Positions 1 to 5,835 of a stretch of 5,951 nt of DNA are shown here, piece after piece; the stretch's first letter is position 1; every line of letters begins with the position of its first letter. Source of the DNA: an uncultured Bacillus sp. (lineage in GTDB: Bacteria > Bacillota > Bacilli > Bacillales > DSM-1321). The position numbers were made by a program, and so were the translations under genes. Under the pieces are notes generated by a model. It saw nothing but the letters and a program-made list of their open reading frames with translations. It was not told the DNA's origin and did no database searches. The stretch is from assembly GCA_934215995.1 (NCBI GenBank), contig CAKQBC010000159.1:1-5951 (forward strand), in the 5' to 3' direction.

Positions 1-245
1 CCTACAGGGAATTCGAGAAAAAAGTAGAATGCGGGGATATGATTATTCTGATGTCTGACGGAGTAACGGAATGCAGAACAGAGTCAGGCTTCATTGAAAG
101 AGATTACCTGATAGGGGAAATTAAGAAGCACATCCATCTGCATCCCCGCGAAATTGTTCTGAATGTCTATAAGCATTTGGAGAAACTCCAGAATTTTCAG
201 CTGCGTGATGATTTCACCCTGATCATAATGAAACGGATGAAATAG
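1..245 (+). CDS. rsbU: RsbU, C-terminal end of the PP2C-type phosphatase that activates sigma-B (5' truncated)
   Basis: Only the last 80 codons are present; the reading frame enters at base 3 and the gene starts upstream of the window. RsbU is the cytoplasmic serine phosphatase that removes the phosphate from RsbV in response to environmental stress, after activation by RsbT. What is visible is the end of the PP2C/SpoIIE-like catalytic domain. The hydrophobic strand plus metal-binding motif MIILMSDGVTE lies at fragment residues 13-23 and the closing DDFTLIIMKR at the C-terminus, both typical of RsbU/SpoIIE phosphatases. The position immediately before rsbV-rsbW-sigB-rsbX is the standard one and separates it from other SpoIIE-family proteins. 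The B. subtilis protein is about 335 residues, so roughly a quarter is seen. The N-terminal RsbT-binding domain cannot be assessed. The gene ends with TAG and an 88-base gap separates it from rsbV. Confidence 0.93.
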   Translation, partial: YREFEKKVECGDMIILMSDGVTECRTESGFIERDYLIGEIKKHIHLHPREIVLNVYKHLEKLQNFQLRDDFTLIIMKRMK

Positions 246-263
246 AGTTTAGGTAAAGATGTT

Positions 264-289
264 GTTTCATATCCGTCTGAAAAGGGTAA
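264..289 (+). promoter_or_regulatory. Sigma-B-dependent promoter of rsbV-rsbW-sigB-rsbX
   Basis: A -35 element GTTTCA (264-269; consensus GTTTAA, 5 of 6) is separated by 14 bases from a -10 element GGGTAA (284-289; consensus GGGTAT, 5 of 6). The expected transcription start is near 296, about 38 bases before the rsbV ATG. In B. subtilis the autoregulatory sigma-B promoter of this operon sits in the same place, between rsbU and rsbV, so motif and position agree. It would let active sigma-B raise expression of its own gene and regulators, while upstream genes depend on a housekeeping promoter outside the window. Confidence 0.85.
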
Positions 290-316
290 ACAAAACACAG
301 TAGTATAGCGAGTATT

Positions 317-326
317 AAGGGGTGGA
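317..326 (+). promoter_or_regulatory. Ribosome binding site of rsbV (decides its start)
   Basis: AAGGGGTGGA matches the anti-Shine-Dalgarno complement AAGGAGGTGA closely and ends 7 bases before the ATG at 334. An in-frame GTG at 322 lies inside this site and so cannot be the start it serves. This supports ATG 334, which also gives the family's usual length. Confidence 0.8.
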
Positions 327-333
327 TTGGTTA

Positions 334-663
334 ATGGAAATAAAAATCGAGAAAAGAATAACAGATACAGACATCTATGTGCAGCTGGCAGGTGAAATAG
401 ATGCCTACACGGCACCGAAGGTAAAAGAAGAGCTGTATCCATTGACAGAGGATAAGGCTGTACATATCACAATAGATTTATCCGGTGTAGGGTATATGGA
501 CAGCACCGGCCTGGGTGTGTTTGTAGGTTTGTTCAAAAATGTCAGGGCCAATGAAGGCGATCTGCAGATTGTGGGATTATCGGAGCGCTTGGAGCGTCTG
601 TTTGATATAACTGGCTTAGCAGACATAATTCACATTACCAGTGAGACAAAGGGTGGAATCTAA
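334..663 (+). CDS. rsbV: RsbV, anti-anti-sigma factor (STAS domain)
   Basis: This small cytoplasmic STAS-domain protein sequesters RsbW when unphosphorylated, releasing sigma-B. Phosphorylation by RsbW inactivates it and RsbU reverses this. Starting at ATG 334 the protein has 109 residues, the same length as B. subtilis RsbV; an in-frame GTG at 322 would add four residues but sits inside the ribosome binding site. The diagnostic motif YMDSTGLGVF is at residues 54-63, with Ser57 equivalent to the phosphorylated serine (Ser56 in B. subtilis). AGEIDAYTAP near residues 19-28 and the C-terminal LFDITGLADII are also typical of RsbV. The stop codon TAA overlaps the rsbW ATG by one base, implying coupled translation and near-stoichiometric production of partner and antagonist. 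The related SpoIIAA is excluded by the sigB/rsbX context. Confidence 0.96.
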   Translation: MEIKIEKRITDTDIYVQLAGEIDAYTAPKVKEELYPLTEDKAVHITIDLSGVGYMDSTGLGVFVGLFKNVRANEGDLQIVGLSERLERLFDITGLADIIHITSETKGGI

Positions 664-1136
664 TGGAAAAAAGCTATGATTATATTGAAATGAAAATTCC
701 TGCAAAGCCTGAGTTCATCGGAATCATGCGTCTTACTATATCGGGCATAGCAAGCAGAATGGGCTTTTCATACGATGACATTGAAGACTTGAAGATTGCT
801 ACAAGCGAAGCATGTACGAATGCCGTGCAGCATGCGTACAAAGATAAAGAAGACGGTGAAATAACGGTAGGCTTCGGCCTTTATGAGAACAGGCTGGAGC
901 TTGTTGTTTCCGATAGCGGCGAAAGCTGTAATTTTGAAGAGGTAAGGCAAGGTTTAGGGCCCTATGGAAAAGAGGAGCAGATTGAATTCTTGAGAGAAGG
1001 AGGTCTGGGGCTTTATCTGATCGAGACTTTAATGGACAAGGTTAAAATACATCAGAACTCGGGTGTTACGGTGTATATGACCAAGTTTGTCCAGGGAGAG
1101 CAGGTGGAGACTGATGCAAAGACAATCTCAACCTAA
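663..1136 (+). CDS. rsbW: RsbW, anti-sigma-B factor and serine kinase
   Basis: RsbW binds sigma-B and prevents its association with RNA polymerase; it also phosphorylates RsbV. The choice between the two partners is set by RsbV phosphorylation and ATP level. The 157-residue length is close to the 160 of B. subtilis. GHKL-type ATPase motifs are visible: the N box EACTNAVQHAY (residues 49-59, with Glu49 and Asn53), the G1 box SDSGE (83-87) and the glycine-rich G2 box GGLGLYLIETLMD (113-125). The ATG overlaps the rsbV stop as TAATG, preceded by AAAGGGTGGA at 648-657. Its 3' end overlaps the start of sigB by 23 bases in another frame, as expected where anti-sigma and sigma factor must be balanced. 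The protein appears intact, with no missing ATP-site residue noted. Confidence 0.96.
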   Translation: MEKSYDYIEMKIPAKPEFIGIMRLTISGIASRMGFSYDDIEDLKIATSEACTNAVQHAYKDKEDGEITVGFGLYENRLELVVSDSGESCNFEEVRQGLGPYGKEEQIEFLREGGLGLYLIETLMDKVKIHQNSGVTVYMTKFVQGEQVETDAKTIST

Positions 1137-1905
1137 TCCGGACATGCGTGAGAAGATCAATGGCTGGATAAAGGCTTATCAGGAAAACCAGGATGAGGAA
1201 GCCCAAAACCAGCTGGTCTTGCATTATAAAGGCTTGGTTGAAACGATAGCCAGAAAATATGGGAAAGGCCGTTCTTTTCAGGAAGATATCTACCAGGTAG
1301 GGATGATTGGCCTTCTTGGAGCAATCAGGCGGTATGACGAAAGTTTCGGCAAGAGCTTTGAAGCTTTTGCAGTACCGACTGTAATCGGTGAGATCAAGCG
1401 ATTTTTGCGGGATAAAACATGGAGTGTCCATGTCCCTAGACGGATTAAAGAGATCGGTCCAAAAATCAAGCTGGCTGTCGAAGAATTGACGACTGAATTG
1501 AGCCGTTCGCCGAAAGTTTATGAAATAGCCGATTACCTTGAGGTCTCCGAGGAAGAAGTGCTTGAAGCGATGGAGATGGGGAAAAGCTACCAGGCTTTAT
1601 CGATTGACCATACGATTGAAGCGGATTCAGACGGCGGAACCGTAACGCTGTTAGATATATTCGGAAATGTGGAAGAGGGCTATGAAAAAGTCAATCAGCG
1701 CCTTGTGCTTGAGAAAGTGCTGCATGTACTGACTGAGCGGGAAAAAATGATCATTCATTACACGTATTTGGAGAACTTAAGCCAAAAAGAAGCAGGTGAA
1801 AAACTGGGGATTTCCCAGATGCACGTGTCGAGGCTGCAGCGCAGGGCCATTAAGAAACTGAGGGAAGCAATCCATGCAGAAGGAAACTCGGAGTATGTAA
1901 GATGA
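1114..1905 (+). CDS. sigB: RNA polymerase general-stress sigma factor sigma-B
   Basis: This alternative sigma-70-family factor directs transcription of the general stress regulon from GTTTAA/GGGTAT-type promoters. ATG 1114 is preferred: AGGTGG (1102-1107) lies 6 bases upstream, the product is 263 residues, and the N-terminus up to the conserved IKAYQ stretch (residues 19-23) has almost the length of B. subtilis SigB. An in-frame TTG at 1087 would add nine residues but has no better site. Region 2 spans about residues 40-105 (SFQEDIYQVGMIGLLGAIRR, then GEIKRFLRDKTWSVHVPRR at 92-110). Region 3 is about 117-155 and includes RSPKVYEIADYLEVSEEEV. Region 4, with its helix-turn-helix, is about 202-253 (LSQKEAGEKLGISQMHVSRL). 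The SIDHTIEADSDGG linker near 163-175 is typical of SigB rather than SigF. The gene overlaps rsbW by 23 bases and rsbX by 4. Confidence 0.97.
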   Translation: MQRQSQPNPDMREKINGWIKAYQENQDEEAQNQLVLHYKGLVETIARKYGKGRSFQEDIYQVGMIGLLGAIRRYDESFGKSFEAFAVPTVIGEIKRFLRDKTWSVHVPRRIKEIGPKIKLAVEELTTELSRSPKVYEIADYLEVSEEEVLEAMEMGKSYQALSIDHTIEADSDGGTVTLLDIFGNVEEGYEKVNQRLVLEKVLHVLTEREKMIIHYTYLENLSQKEAGEKLGISQMHVSRLQRRAIKKLREAIHAEGNSEYVR

Positions 1906-2510
1906 TAAATGATACTTATAGAAATGGCAAAGTGGAACTGAACGTCAAGCAGGTGGCCAAGAACGGCGCCCCTTTCTGTGGAGATTCATATTTCTATATT
2001 ACTACTGATGAGTACTTCCTTTGTATGCTGGCAGATGGCCTCGGAAGCGGAAGATATGCATATGAATCCTCGAATGCCATCAAAGAGGTAGTGGAGGAAT
2101 ACCATCATCTGACGATTGAAGAGATTTTGGAGAAGTGCAATAGCGCTATGGTGGCGAAAAGAGGGGCCGCAATAGCGATTATGAAATTCTGTTTTGAGAC
2201 GAAAGACTTCAGATATGTGTCTGTCGGAAACATTAAATTCTTCCTGTACCTCCCTTCTACAGATAAAACGGTATATCCGCTGCCGATCTCGGGGTATTTA
2301 TCAGGTAAAAAAGCATCATATAAAGTACAAACCTTCCCTTATGAGCCACAAGCAAAATTTATTATATTTTCAGATGGTTTGGAATTGAAGGAAATAAAGT
2401 CGTATATGGCGCGGAACGTGTCGGTGGAAACCATATCGAACATCATGTGGGAAGCCAACGTAGCTCATGCCGATGATACAACGTTCATAATTGGTAGCCT
2501 TCTTTTTTAG
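1902..2510 (+). CDS. rsbX: RsbX, PP2C-type phosphatase, feedback regulator of sigma-B
   Basis: RsbX dephosphorylates RsbS and RsbR of the stressosome. It thereby recaptures RsbT and damps sigma-B activation, a negative feedback loop because the gene is transcribed with sigB. The product has 202 residues, against 199 in B. subtilis, and is a minimal PP2C domain with no sensor domain. Likely metal ligands lie in the usual motifs: CGDSYF (26-31), ADGLGSG (44-50), FSDGLE (156-161) and ADDTTFIIG (190-198). KRGAA (86-90) and PLPISGYLSGK (126-136) are further RsbX hallmarks. The ATG overlaps the sigB stop as ATGA, with GGAG at 1890-1893 eight bases upstream. It is the last gene of the operon, followed by a strong terminator 18 bases past the stop. 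No truncation is seen. Confidence 0.95.
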   Translation: MINDTYRNGKVELNVKQVAKNGAPFCGDSYFYITTDEYFLCMLADGLGSGRYAYESSNAIKEVVEEYHHLTIEEILEKCNSAMVAKRGAAIAIMKFCFETKDFRYVSVGNIKFFLYLPSTDKTVYPLPISGYLSGKKASYKVQTFPYEPQAKFIIFSDGLELKEIKSYMARNVSVETISNIMWEANVAHADDTTFIIGSLLF

Positions 2511-2527
2511 ATAAAAGCAGGAACTGC

Positions 2528-2566
2528 AAAGCTTACTTTTCTTTCGGAAAGTAAGCTTTTCTTTAT
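2528..2566 (+). terminator. Intrinsic terminator of the sigB operon
   Basis: An inverted repeat pairs 2528-2541 with 2546-2559 around a TTTC tetraloop. It gives 14 pairs, including one G-T, with the core AAGCTTACTTT / AAAGTAAGCTT. T-rich sequence (TTTTCTTT) follows the right arm. The A-rich left flank is short, so it is mainly a + strand terminator. It separates the stress operon from tex. Confidence 0.92.
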
Positions 2567-2617
2567 ATCCAGCAGGGTACTTGCGGATTATTCGCTAAAA
2601 AAACAATCAGGCGCCAT

Positions 2618-2647
2618 TAGATATTAGGAGGGCAGTTCTGATAAAAT
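2618..2647 (+). promoter_or_regulatory. Putative sigma-A promoter of tex (extended -10)
   Basis: An extended -10, TGATAAAAT (2639-2647; hexamer TAAAAT, 5 of 6 to TATAAT), lies 18 bases after a weak -35, TAGATA (2618-2623; 4 of 6 to TTGACA). The start would be near 2653, giving a leader of about 27 bases before the tex TTG. A promoter is required somewhere in 2567-2679 because a strong terminator precedes this gap. This is the best candidate seen, but the -35 is poor. Confidence 0.45.
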
Positions 2648-2664
2648 GGTAAAAGAATGAAGAT

Positions 2665-2682
2665 ATTGGAGGCACTGAATTG
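2665..2682 (+). promoter_or_regulatory. Ribosome binding site and TTG start of tex
   Basis: ATTGGAGG (2665-2672) lies 7 bases before TTG 2680. No ATG or GTG stands at that distance, and the first in-frame ATG (2701, codon 8) has no Shine-Dalgarno sequence in front of it. TTG is therefore the likely initiator. Confidence 0.8.
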
Positions 2683-4854
2683 ACAATTACGAAAGAGTAT
2701 ATGATCGATATTTGCACAAAGGTATCAGCTGAATTAAACGTCGGCAAGAAGCAAGTCCAAAATGTAATTGATTTACTTGAAGATGGGAATACGGTCCCGT
2801 TTATCGCCAGATACAGAAAAGAAATGACAGGGAGCATGGATGAAGTCCAAATTCGTGAAGTCCAAACGCGCCTGAACTATCTGGAAGGATTACATAAAAG
2901 AAAAGAAGAAATCCTGCGCATCATCAATGAACAGGGAAAATTGACGCCCGAACTGGAAGAGAAAATCAGAAAGGCGGAAAAACTTCAGGTTCTGGAGGAC
3001 CTGTACCGTCCGTTCAAGCAAAAAAGAAGGACAAAAGCAACGGTTGCAAAAGAAAAGGGCCTTGAGCCATTAGCGGATTGGATTTTAACATTTCCGAAAG
3101 CAGCGTCACTGGAGGAGGAAGCCTCTTCTTATATTAATGCGGAAAAAGGAGTTGCCGCCGCGGAAGAAGCATTGAATGGTGCGAAGGATATCATTGCTGA
3201 AATCGTGGCTGATGATGCTGGGTTAAGGCAATGGATCCGGACATTTACCTTTTCGAATGGCAGCATCCATTCCGTTGTTAAGAATGCTGATAAAGATGAG
3301 AAAAGTGTGTTCGAGAATTATTATGAGTATGAGGAGCCAATCGGCAAAATTGTGCCACATCGCGTATTGGCCATCAACCGTGGAGAAAAGGAAGAAATCT
3401 TACGCGTGGCCATTAAAGCCGATGCGGAGAAAATCATATCCCATATGGAAAGAAAGTATATCAGATTCCCGCATAATCAGGTTGCTCCGTTAGTCAAGGA
3501 AGCTTTAGTGGATGCTTATAAGCGGCTGATCCAACCTTCAATCGAGCGGGAAATCAGGGGAGAACTGACTGAAAAAGCAGAGGACCGCGCTATTCATATC
3601 TTTGCGGAGAACCTGCGGAATCTTCTGCTGCAGCCTCCATTAAAGGGCCGCGTTGTCCTGGGCGTGGATCCGGCCTACAGAACGGGCTGCAAGCTGGCTG
3701 TAGTGGACGAGACAGGGAAGATGGAACAAGTGGGCGTCATTTATCCGCATCCCCCGGTATCCAAAAAAGATGCTGCCAAAAAAACGGTCATTTCGATCTT
3801 GAAAAAATATAAAGTCGAGCTGGTGGCTATCGGAAATGGAACGGCTTCCCGTGAAACGGAGCAGTTCATATCGGAAACATTAAAGGAACTCAATACAGAC
3901 ATTTCTTATATTATAGTGAATGAAGCTGGCGCCAGTGTATATTCCGCATCCGATCTGGCAAGGGAAGAGTTCCCTGATCTGCAGGTGGAAGAAAGAAGTG
4001 CGGTCTCCATTGCACGAAGGGTCCAGGATCCTCTTGCTGAATTGGTGAAGATCGACCCGAAATCGGTAGGGGTCGGACAGTACCAGCACGATGTTTCCCA
4101 AAAGAAACTGAATGAATCCCTGACGTTTGTAGTGGAAACAGCCGTGAACCAGGTGGGCGTCAATGTCAATACAGCCTCATCTTCTTTGCTGCAGTATGTA
4201 GCGGGCCTGTCAAAAACGGTAGCGCAGAATATCGTGAAGCAAAGGGAAGAAGAAGGCGCCTACAAATCCAGAAAACAATTGAAGAAAATCCCGAGGCTTG
4301 GTGCAAAGACATATGAGCAATGTATCGGGTTTCTGCGGATCCCTTCAGGTGAAGAGCCTCTGGACAGAACCGATATCCACCCGGAAAATTATGAGGCTGT
4401 CAGAACGCTTCTTGGCCAATTGGGGTTCAGCAGTGATGACATAGGCACGCCGGAACTTCAGGAAGCTTTGAAAAGGGTTGATTGCAAAGCGACAGGAGCT
4501 GAGCTTGGCATCGGTGAAATCACTCTGAAGGACATTGTGCAGTCGTTGATGAAACCGGGAAGGGACCCGCGTGATGAACTGGCGAAACCTCTATTGAAGC
4601 AGGATGTTCTAAAGATGGAGGATCTTGCTGCCGGGATGGAACTGCAGGGGACGGTCCGGAATGTCGTCGATTTCGGGGCATTTGTGGATATAGGGGTCAA
4701 GCAGGATGGTTTGGTCCATATCTCTAAGCTTGCCAATCGCTATGTCTCCCATCCGCTTGACGTTGTCTCGGTCGGCGATGTAGTGACAGTGTGGGTTGAT
4801 TCGGTTGATTCAGCCAAGCAGAGGATTGCATTGACGATGCTGCCTCCTAAGTAA
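2680..4854 (+). CDS. tex: Tex family nucleic-acid-binding protein (YdcI-like, S1 domain)
   Basis: Tex is a widely conserved cytoplasmic RNA/DNA-binding protein related to eukaryotic Spt6. It has been linked to transcription and to toxin gene expression in some pathogens; its exact role in Bacillus is not established from sequence. The 724-residue product has the full family architecture. The N-terminal helical Tex domain (about 1-200) contains NTVPFIARYRKEMTGSMDE (37-55). The YqgF/RNase H-like fold begins at VVLGVDPAYRTGCKLAVVD (325-343). Helix-hairpin-helix motifs are at about 500-550 (YVAGLSKTVAQNIVKQRE and IPRLGAKTYEQCIGFLRI). The C-terminal S1 RNA-binding domain is at about 650-721 (LQGTVRNVVDFGAFVDIGV, DGLVHISKL). 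Length and domain order are as expected, with no break. Translation starts at TTG 2680 behind GGAGG. It is flanked by terminators and so is probably monocistronic. Confidence 0.95.
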   Translation: MTITKEYMIDICTKVSAELNVGKKQVQNVIDLLEDGNTVPFIARYRKEMTGSMDEVQIREVQTRLNYLEGLHKRKEEILRIINEQGKLTPELEEKIRKAEKLQVLEDLYRPFKQKRRTKATVAKEKGLEPLADWILTFPKAASLEEEASSYINAEKGVAAAEEALNGAKDIIAEIVADDAGLRQWIRTFTFSNGSIHSVVKNADKDEKSVFENYYEYEEPIGKIVPHRVLAINRGEKEEILRVAIKADAEKIISHMERKYIRFPHNQVAPLVKEALVDAYKRLIQPSIEREIRGELTEKAEDRAIHIFAENLRNLLLQPPLKGRVVLGVDPAYRTGCKLAVVDETGKMEQVGVIYPHPPVSKKDAAKKTVISILKKYKVELVAIGNGTASRETEQFISETLKELNTDISYIIVNEAGASVYSASDLAREEFPDLQVEERSAVSIARRVQDPLAELVKIDPKSVGVGQYQHDVSQKKLNESLTFVVETAVNQVGVNVNTASSSLLQYVAGLSKTVAQNIVKQREEEGAYKSRKQLKKIPRLGAKTYEQCIGFLRIPSGEEPLDRTDIHPENYEAVRTLLGQLGFSSDDIGTPELQEALKRVDCKATGAELGIGEITLKDIVQSLMKPGRDPRDELAKPLLKQDVLKMEDLAAGMELQGTVRNVVDFGAFVDIGVKQDGLVHISKLANRYVSHPLDVVSVGDVVTVWVDSVDSAKQRIALTMLPPK

Positions 4855-4861
4855 AAAGGTA

Positions 4862-4906
4862 AAAAGCGCATGGCGGGCCATTACGGTTCCATGCGCTTTT
4901 GTTTTT
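4862..4906. terminator. Bidirectional intrinsic terminator between tex and cmpA
   Basis: A perfect 12-base-pair stem joins AAAAGCGCATGG (4862-4873) and CCATGCGCTTTT (4889-4900) around a 15-base loop. The right arm runs into TTTTGTTTTT for + strand transcripts. Reading the other way, the arm runs into five T (complement of A at 4861-4865). It lies 7 bases after the tex stop and downstream of cmpA, which is transcribed towards it, so it can serve both convergent genes. Confidence 0.9.
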
Positions 4907-4930
4907 ATATACGCACATCAATTATTTTGC

Positions 4931-5029
4931 CTAACGTTTATTTTTCTTGCCGGCTTTTTTTAGAAGCGGGACAAGTTCTTTAATAGAAGGCTGATAATCG
5001 GGTTTGGGGGCATTTTGTTTCAGCGGCTG
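4931..5029 (-). pseudogene. Protein-like open stretch without a start, possible remnant or frameshifted small gene
   Basis: On the - strand one frame is open from an in-frame TAG (5030-5032) to a TAG (4931-4933). It reads QPLKQNAPKPDYQPSIKEL and then VPLLKKAGKKNKR, a plausible lysine-rich polypeptide end. It contains no ATG, GTG or TTG, and no Shine-Dalgarno is seen. An ATG at 5013-5011 is in a different frame and would give 17 codons. One extra base in the CCCCC run just after it (GGGGG on the + strand, 5006-5010) would join that ATG to the protein-like frame, yielding 27 residues. It lies downstream of cmpA on the same strand. I do not recognise the product. It may be a decayed gene, a sequencing slip or chance. 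Confidence 0.22.
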
Positions 5030-5050
5030 CTATTAGATTGCAGCGAGTAA

Positions 5051-5164
5051 TCACTCTTTGGATACATCTTGCCAGTAAAACCAGCATTGGTTCAATAACA
5101 GCACCTGTCGGCGGTTTTTCTCATTAAACGCCTGCATGATTTGTCTCTTTAACCACTTTGGCAT
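5051..5164 (-). CDS. cmpA: CmpA, small cortex morphogenetic protein of sporulation
   Basis: A 37-codon gene with ATG at 5164-5162 and stop TGA at 5053-5051. AGGAGG (complement of 5172-5177) lies 7 bases upstream of the ATG, an optimal site. The 37-residue length equals that of B. subtilis CmpA, and the location next to ydcK is the same. The protein has a basic amphipathic N-terminal half (MPKWLKRQIMQAF) and an aromatic C-terminal motif LLNQCWFYW (residues 23-31). There is no signal peptide or membrane segment. From work in B. subtilis, CmpA is made in the mother cell under sigma-E, restrains cortex assembly until the coat has begun to form, and acts with ClpXP in the turnover of SpoIVA in defective forespores. 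Its frame is open further upstream, antisense to ydcK, but only this ATG has a ribosome binding site. Confidence 0.88.
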   Translation of the reverse strand: MPKWLKRQIMQAFNEKNRRQVLLLNQCWFYWQDVSKE

Positions 5165-5186
5165 GTTTGATCCTCCTGTGTATAAT
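5158..5186 (+). promoter_or_regulatory. Sigma-A promoter of ydcK
   Basis: TTGGCA (5158-5163; 5 of 6) and TATAAT (5181-5186; 6 of 6) are 17 bases apart, a near-consensus housekeeping promoter reading rightwards. The start is expected near 5193, giving a leader of about 57 bases. The -35 covers codons 1-3 of cmpA on the other strand, and the cmpA ribosome binding site lies in the spacer. Confidence 0.8.
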
Positions 5187-5198
5187 GGATGTAATGGC

Positions 5199-5228
5199 AT
5201 TGTATGTTCAGGTGCCCGGGTTTGATTC
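5199..5228 (-). promoter_or_regulatory. Putative sigma-E promoter of cmpA
   Basis: Reading leftwards, CATACAAT (complement of 5206-5199) matches the sigma-E -10 consensus CATACANT fully. A weak -35-like GAATCAAA (complement of 5228-5221) lies 14 bases further upstream and matches the usual ATATT core only in part. The start is expected near 5191, about 27 bases before the cmpA ATG. Known sigma-E control of cmpA in B. subtilis supports the assignment. Confidence 0.6.
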
Positions 5229-5249
5229 AAGTAAGGAGTCGTTTTTGAA

Positions 5250-5702
5250 ATGGAAGATAAAGAACTGCAGCAATTGACAGAGCAAATATCATTAAATTCC
5301 TTCCGAAAACCGTTTCGCCATGCGGCGGTCTTCAACAATAGGCTTCGCACCGTCGGCGGCAGATACATGCTCAGAAGCCATAACATTGAAATCAACCGCA
5401 AGTACTATGAAAAATTCGGCCTCGATGAGCTGATCGGCATCATTAAACATGAACTATGCCATTACCATCTTCATATAGAAGGAAAGGGCTATAAGCACAG
5501 GGATGCCGACTTCCGCAAGTTAATGAAAGAAGTCGGTGCGCCAAGGTTCTGTTCATCATTGAATGAGCCCGAAAAGAAAAAGGCCGGTAAACTGTATATC
5601 TTTCAATGTACACAGTGCTGTTTGGAATACACGAGAAAAAAGAATATGGACGTAACGAAGTATGTTTGCGGAAAGTGCAGGGGGAGGCTTGTCAGGAAAT
5701 AA
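5250..5702 (+). CDS. ydcK: SprT-like zinc metalloprotease-family protein (YdcK)
   Basis: This cytoplasmic SprT-like family protein has 150 residues, the usual size of Bacillus YdcK. The gluzincin-like motif HELCH is at residues 67-71 (His67, Glu68, His71), and [12 protein letters not shown] (81-92) probably supplies a third zinc-ligand histidine, His83. A C-terminal zinc ribbon has CTQC (120-123, with a further Cys124) and CGKC (140-143). Related SprT/SPRTN proteins bind DNA, and SPRTN degrades DNA-protein crosslinks in eukaryotes. No activity has been shown here, so substrate and role remain inferred. The ATG at 5250 follows AAGGAG (5233-5238) by 11 bases. The gene diverges from cmpA and has its own sigma-A promoter. 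No clear terminator follows it, so transcription may run on towards the tRNA gene. Confidence 0.9.
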   Translation: MEDKELQQLTEQISLNSFRKPFRHAAVFNNRLRTVGGRYMLRSHNIEINRKYYEKFGLDELIGIIKHELCHYHLHIEGKGYKHRDADFRKLMKEVGAPRFCSSLNEPEKKKAGKLYIFQCTQCCLEYTRKKNMDVTKYVCGKCRGRLVRK

Positions 5703-5780
5703 GGCGTTCAGGGCCCTGGAAGGCTGTACTCTTTCGTGTTTGTAGAATGGATCACTCGGCTCAGCAACGGTCATGAAATA

Positions 5781-5835
5781 AATGAAAAGTATTTTTAAAA
5801 ACTCCCTTGACACTATAGTAGAACAACATTATAAT
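5781..5835 (+). promoter_or_regulatory. Strong sigma-A promoter of the tRNA gene, with UP-like element
   Basis: TTGACA (5807-5812) and TATAAT (5830-5835) match the consensus exactly with the ideal 17-base spacer. The A/T-tract region AATGAAAAGTATTTTTAAAA (5781-5800) sits at about -61 to -42 relative to a start near 5842, where UP elements bind the alpha-subunit C-terminal domain. This strength is typical of stable-RNA promoters in Bacillus. The leader to the tRNA 5' end is about 37 bases. Confidence 0.92.

Noticed and set aside
247..252. GTTTAG as an alternative sigma-B -35 box
   Set aside because: No GGGTAT-like -10 lies 13-15 bases downstream, whereas GTTTCA at 264 has one at the right distance.
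1066..1431. 121-codon open frame on the - strand opposite rsbW/sigB
   Set aside because: It overlaps the conserved sigB region 2 coding sequence, shows no domain and has no start signal.
2194..2388. 64-codon + strand frame inside rsbX
   Set aside because: It lies wholly within the conserved rsbX frame, and no ribosome binding site or homology is visible.
2626..2660. AGGAGG at 2626-2631 followed by ATG GTA AAA GAA TGA at 2646-2660, a possible leader peptide before tex
   Set aside because: Only four codons, the AGGAGG is 14 bases away, and no attenuator hairpin follows before the tex start.
3880..4736. Several open frames on the - strand opposite tex
   Set aside because: They carry no Shine-Dalgarno or recognisable motif, and tex on the other strand is fully conserved in architecture. 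They are codon-bias shadows.
5165..5401. Upstream open extension of the cmpA frame, antisense to ydcK
   Set aside because: It lacks a ribosome binding site at its first ATG, runs antisense through the conserved ydcK 5' region, and crosses the cmpA promoter and leader. The ATG at 5164 has an ideal site and gives the family length.
5707..5716. CAGGGCCCTG palindrome just after ydcK as a terminator
   Set aside because: It has no loop and is not followed by a T run, so it does not look like an intrinsic terminator.
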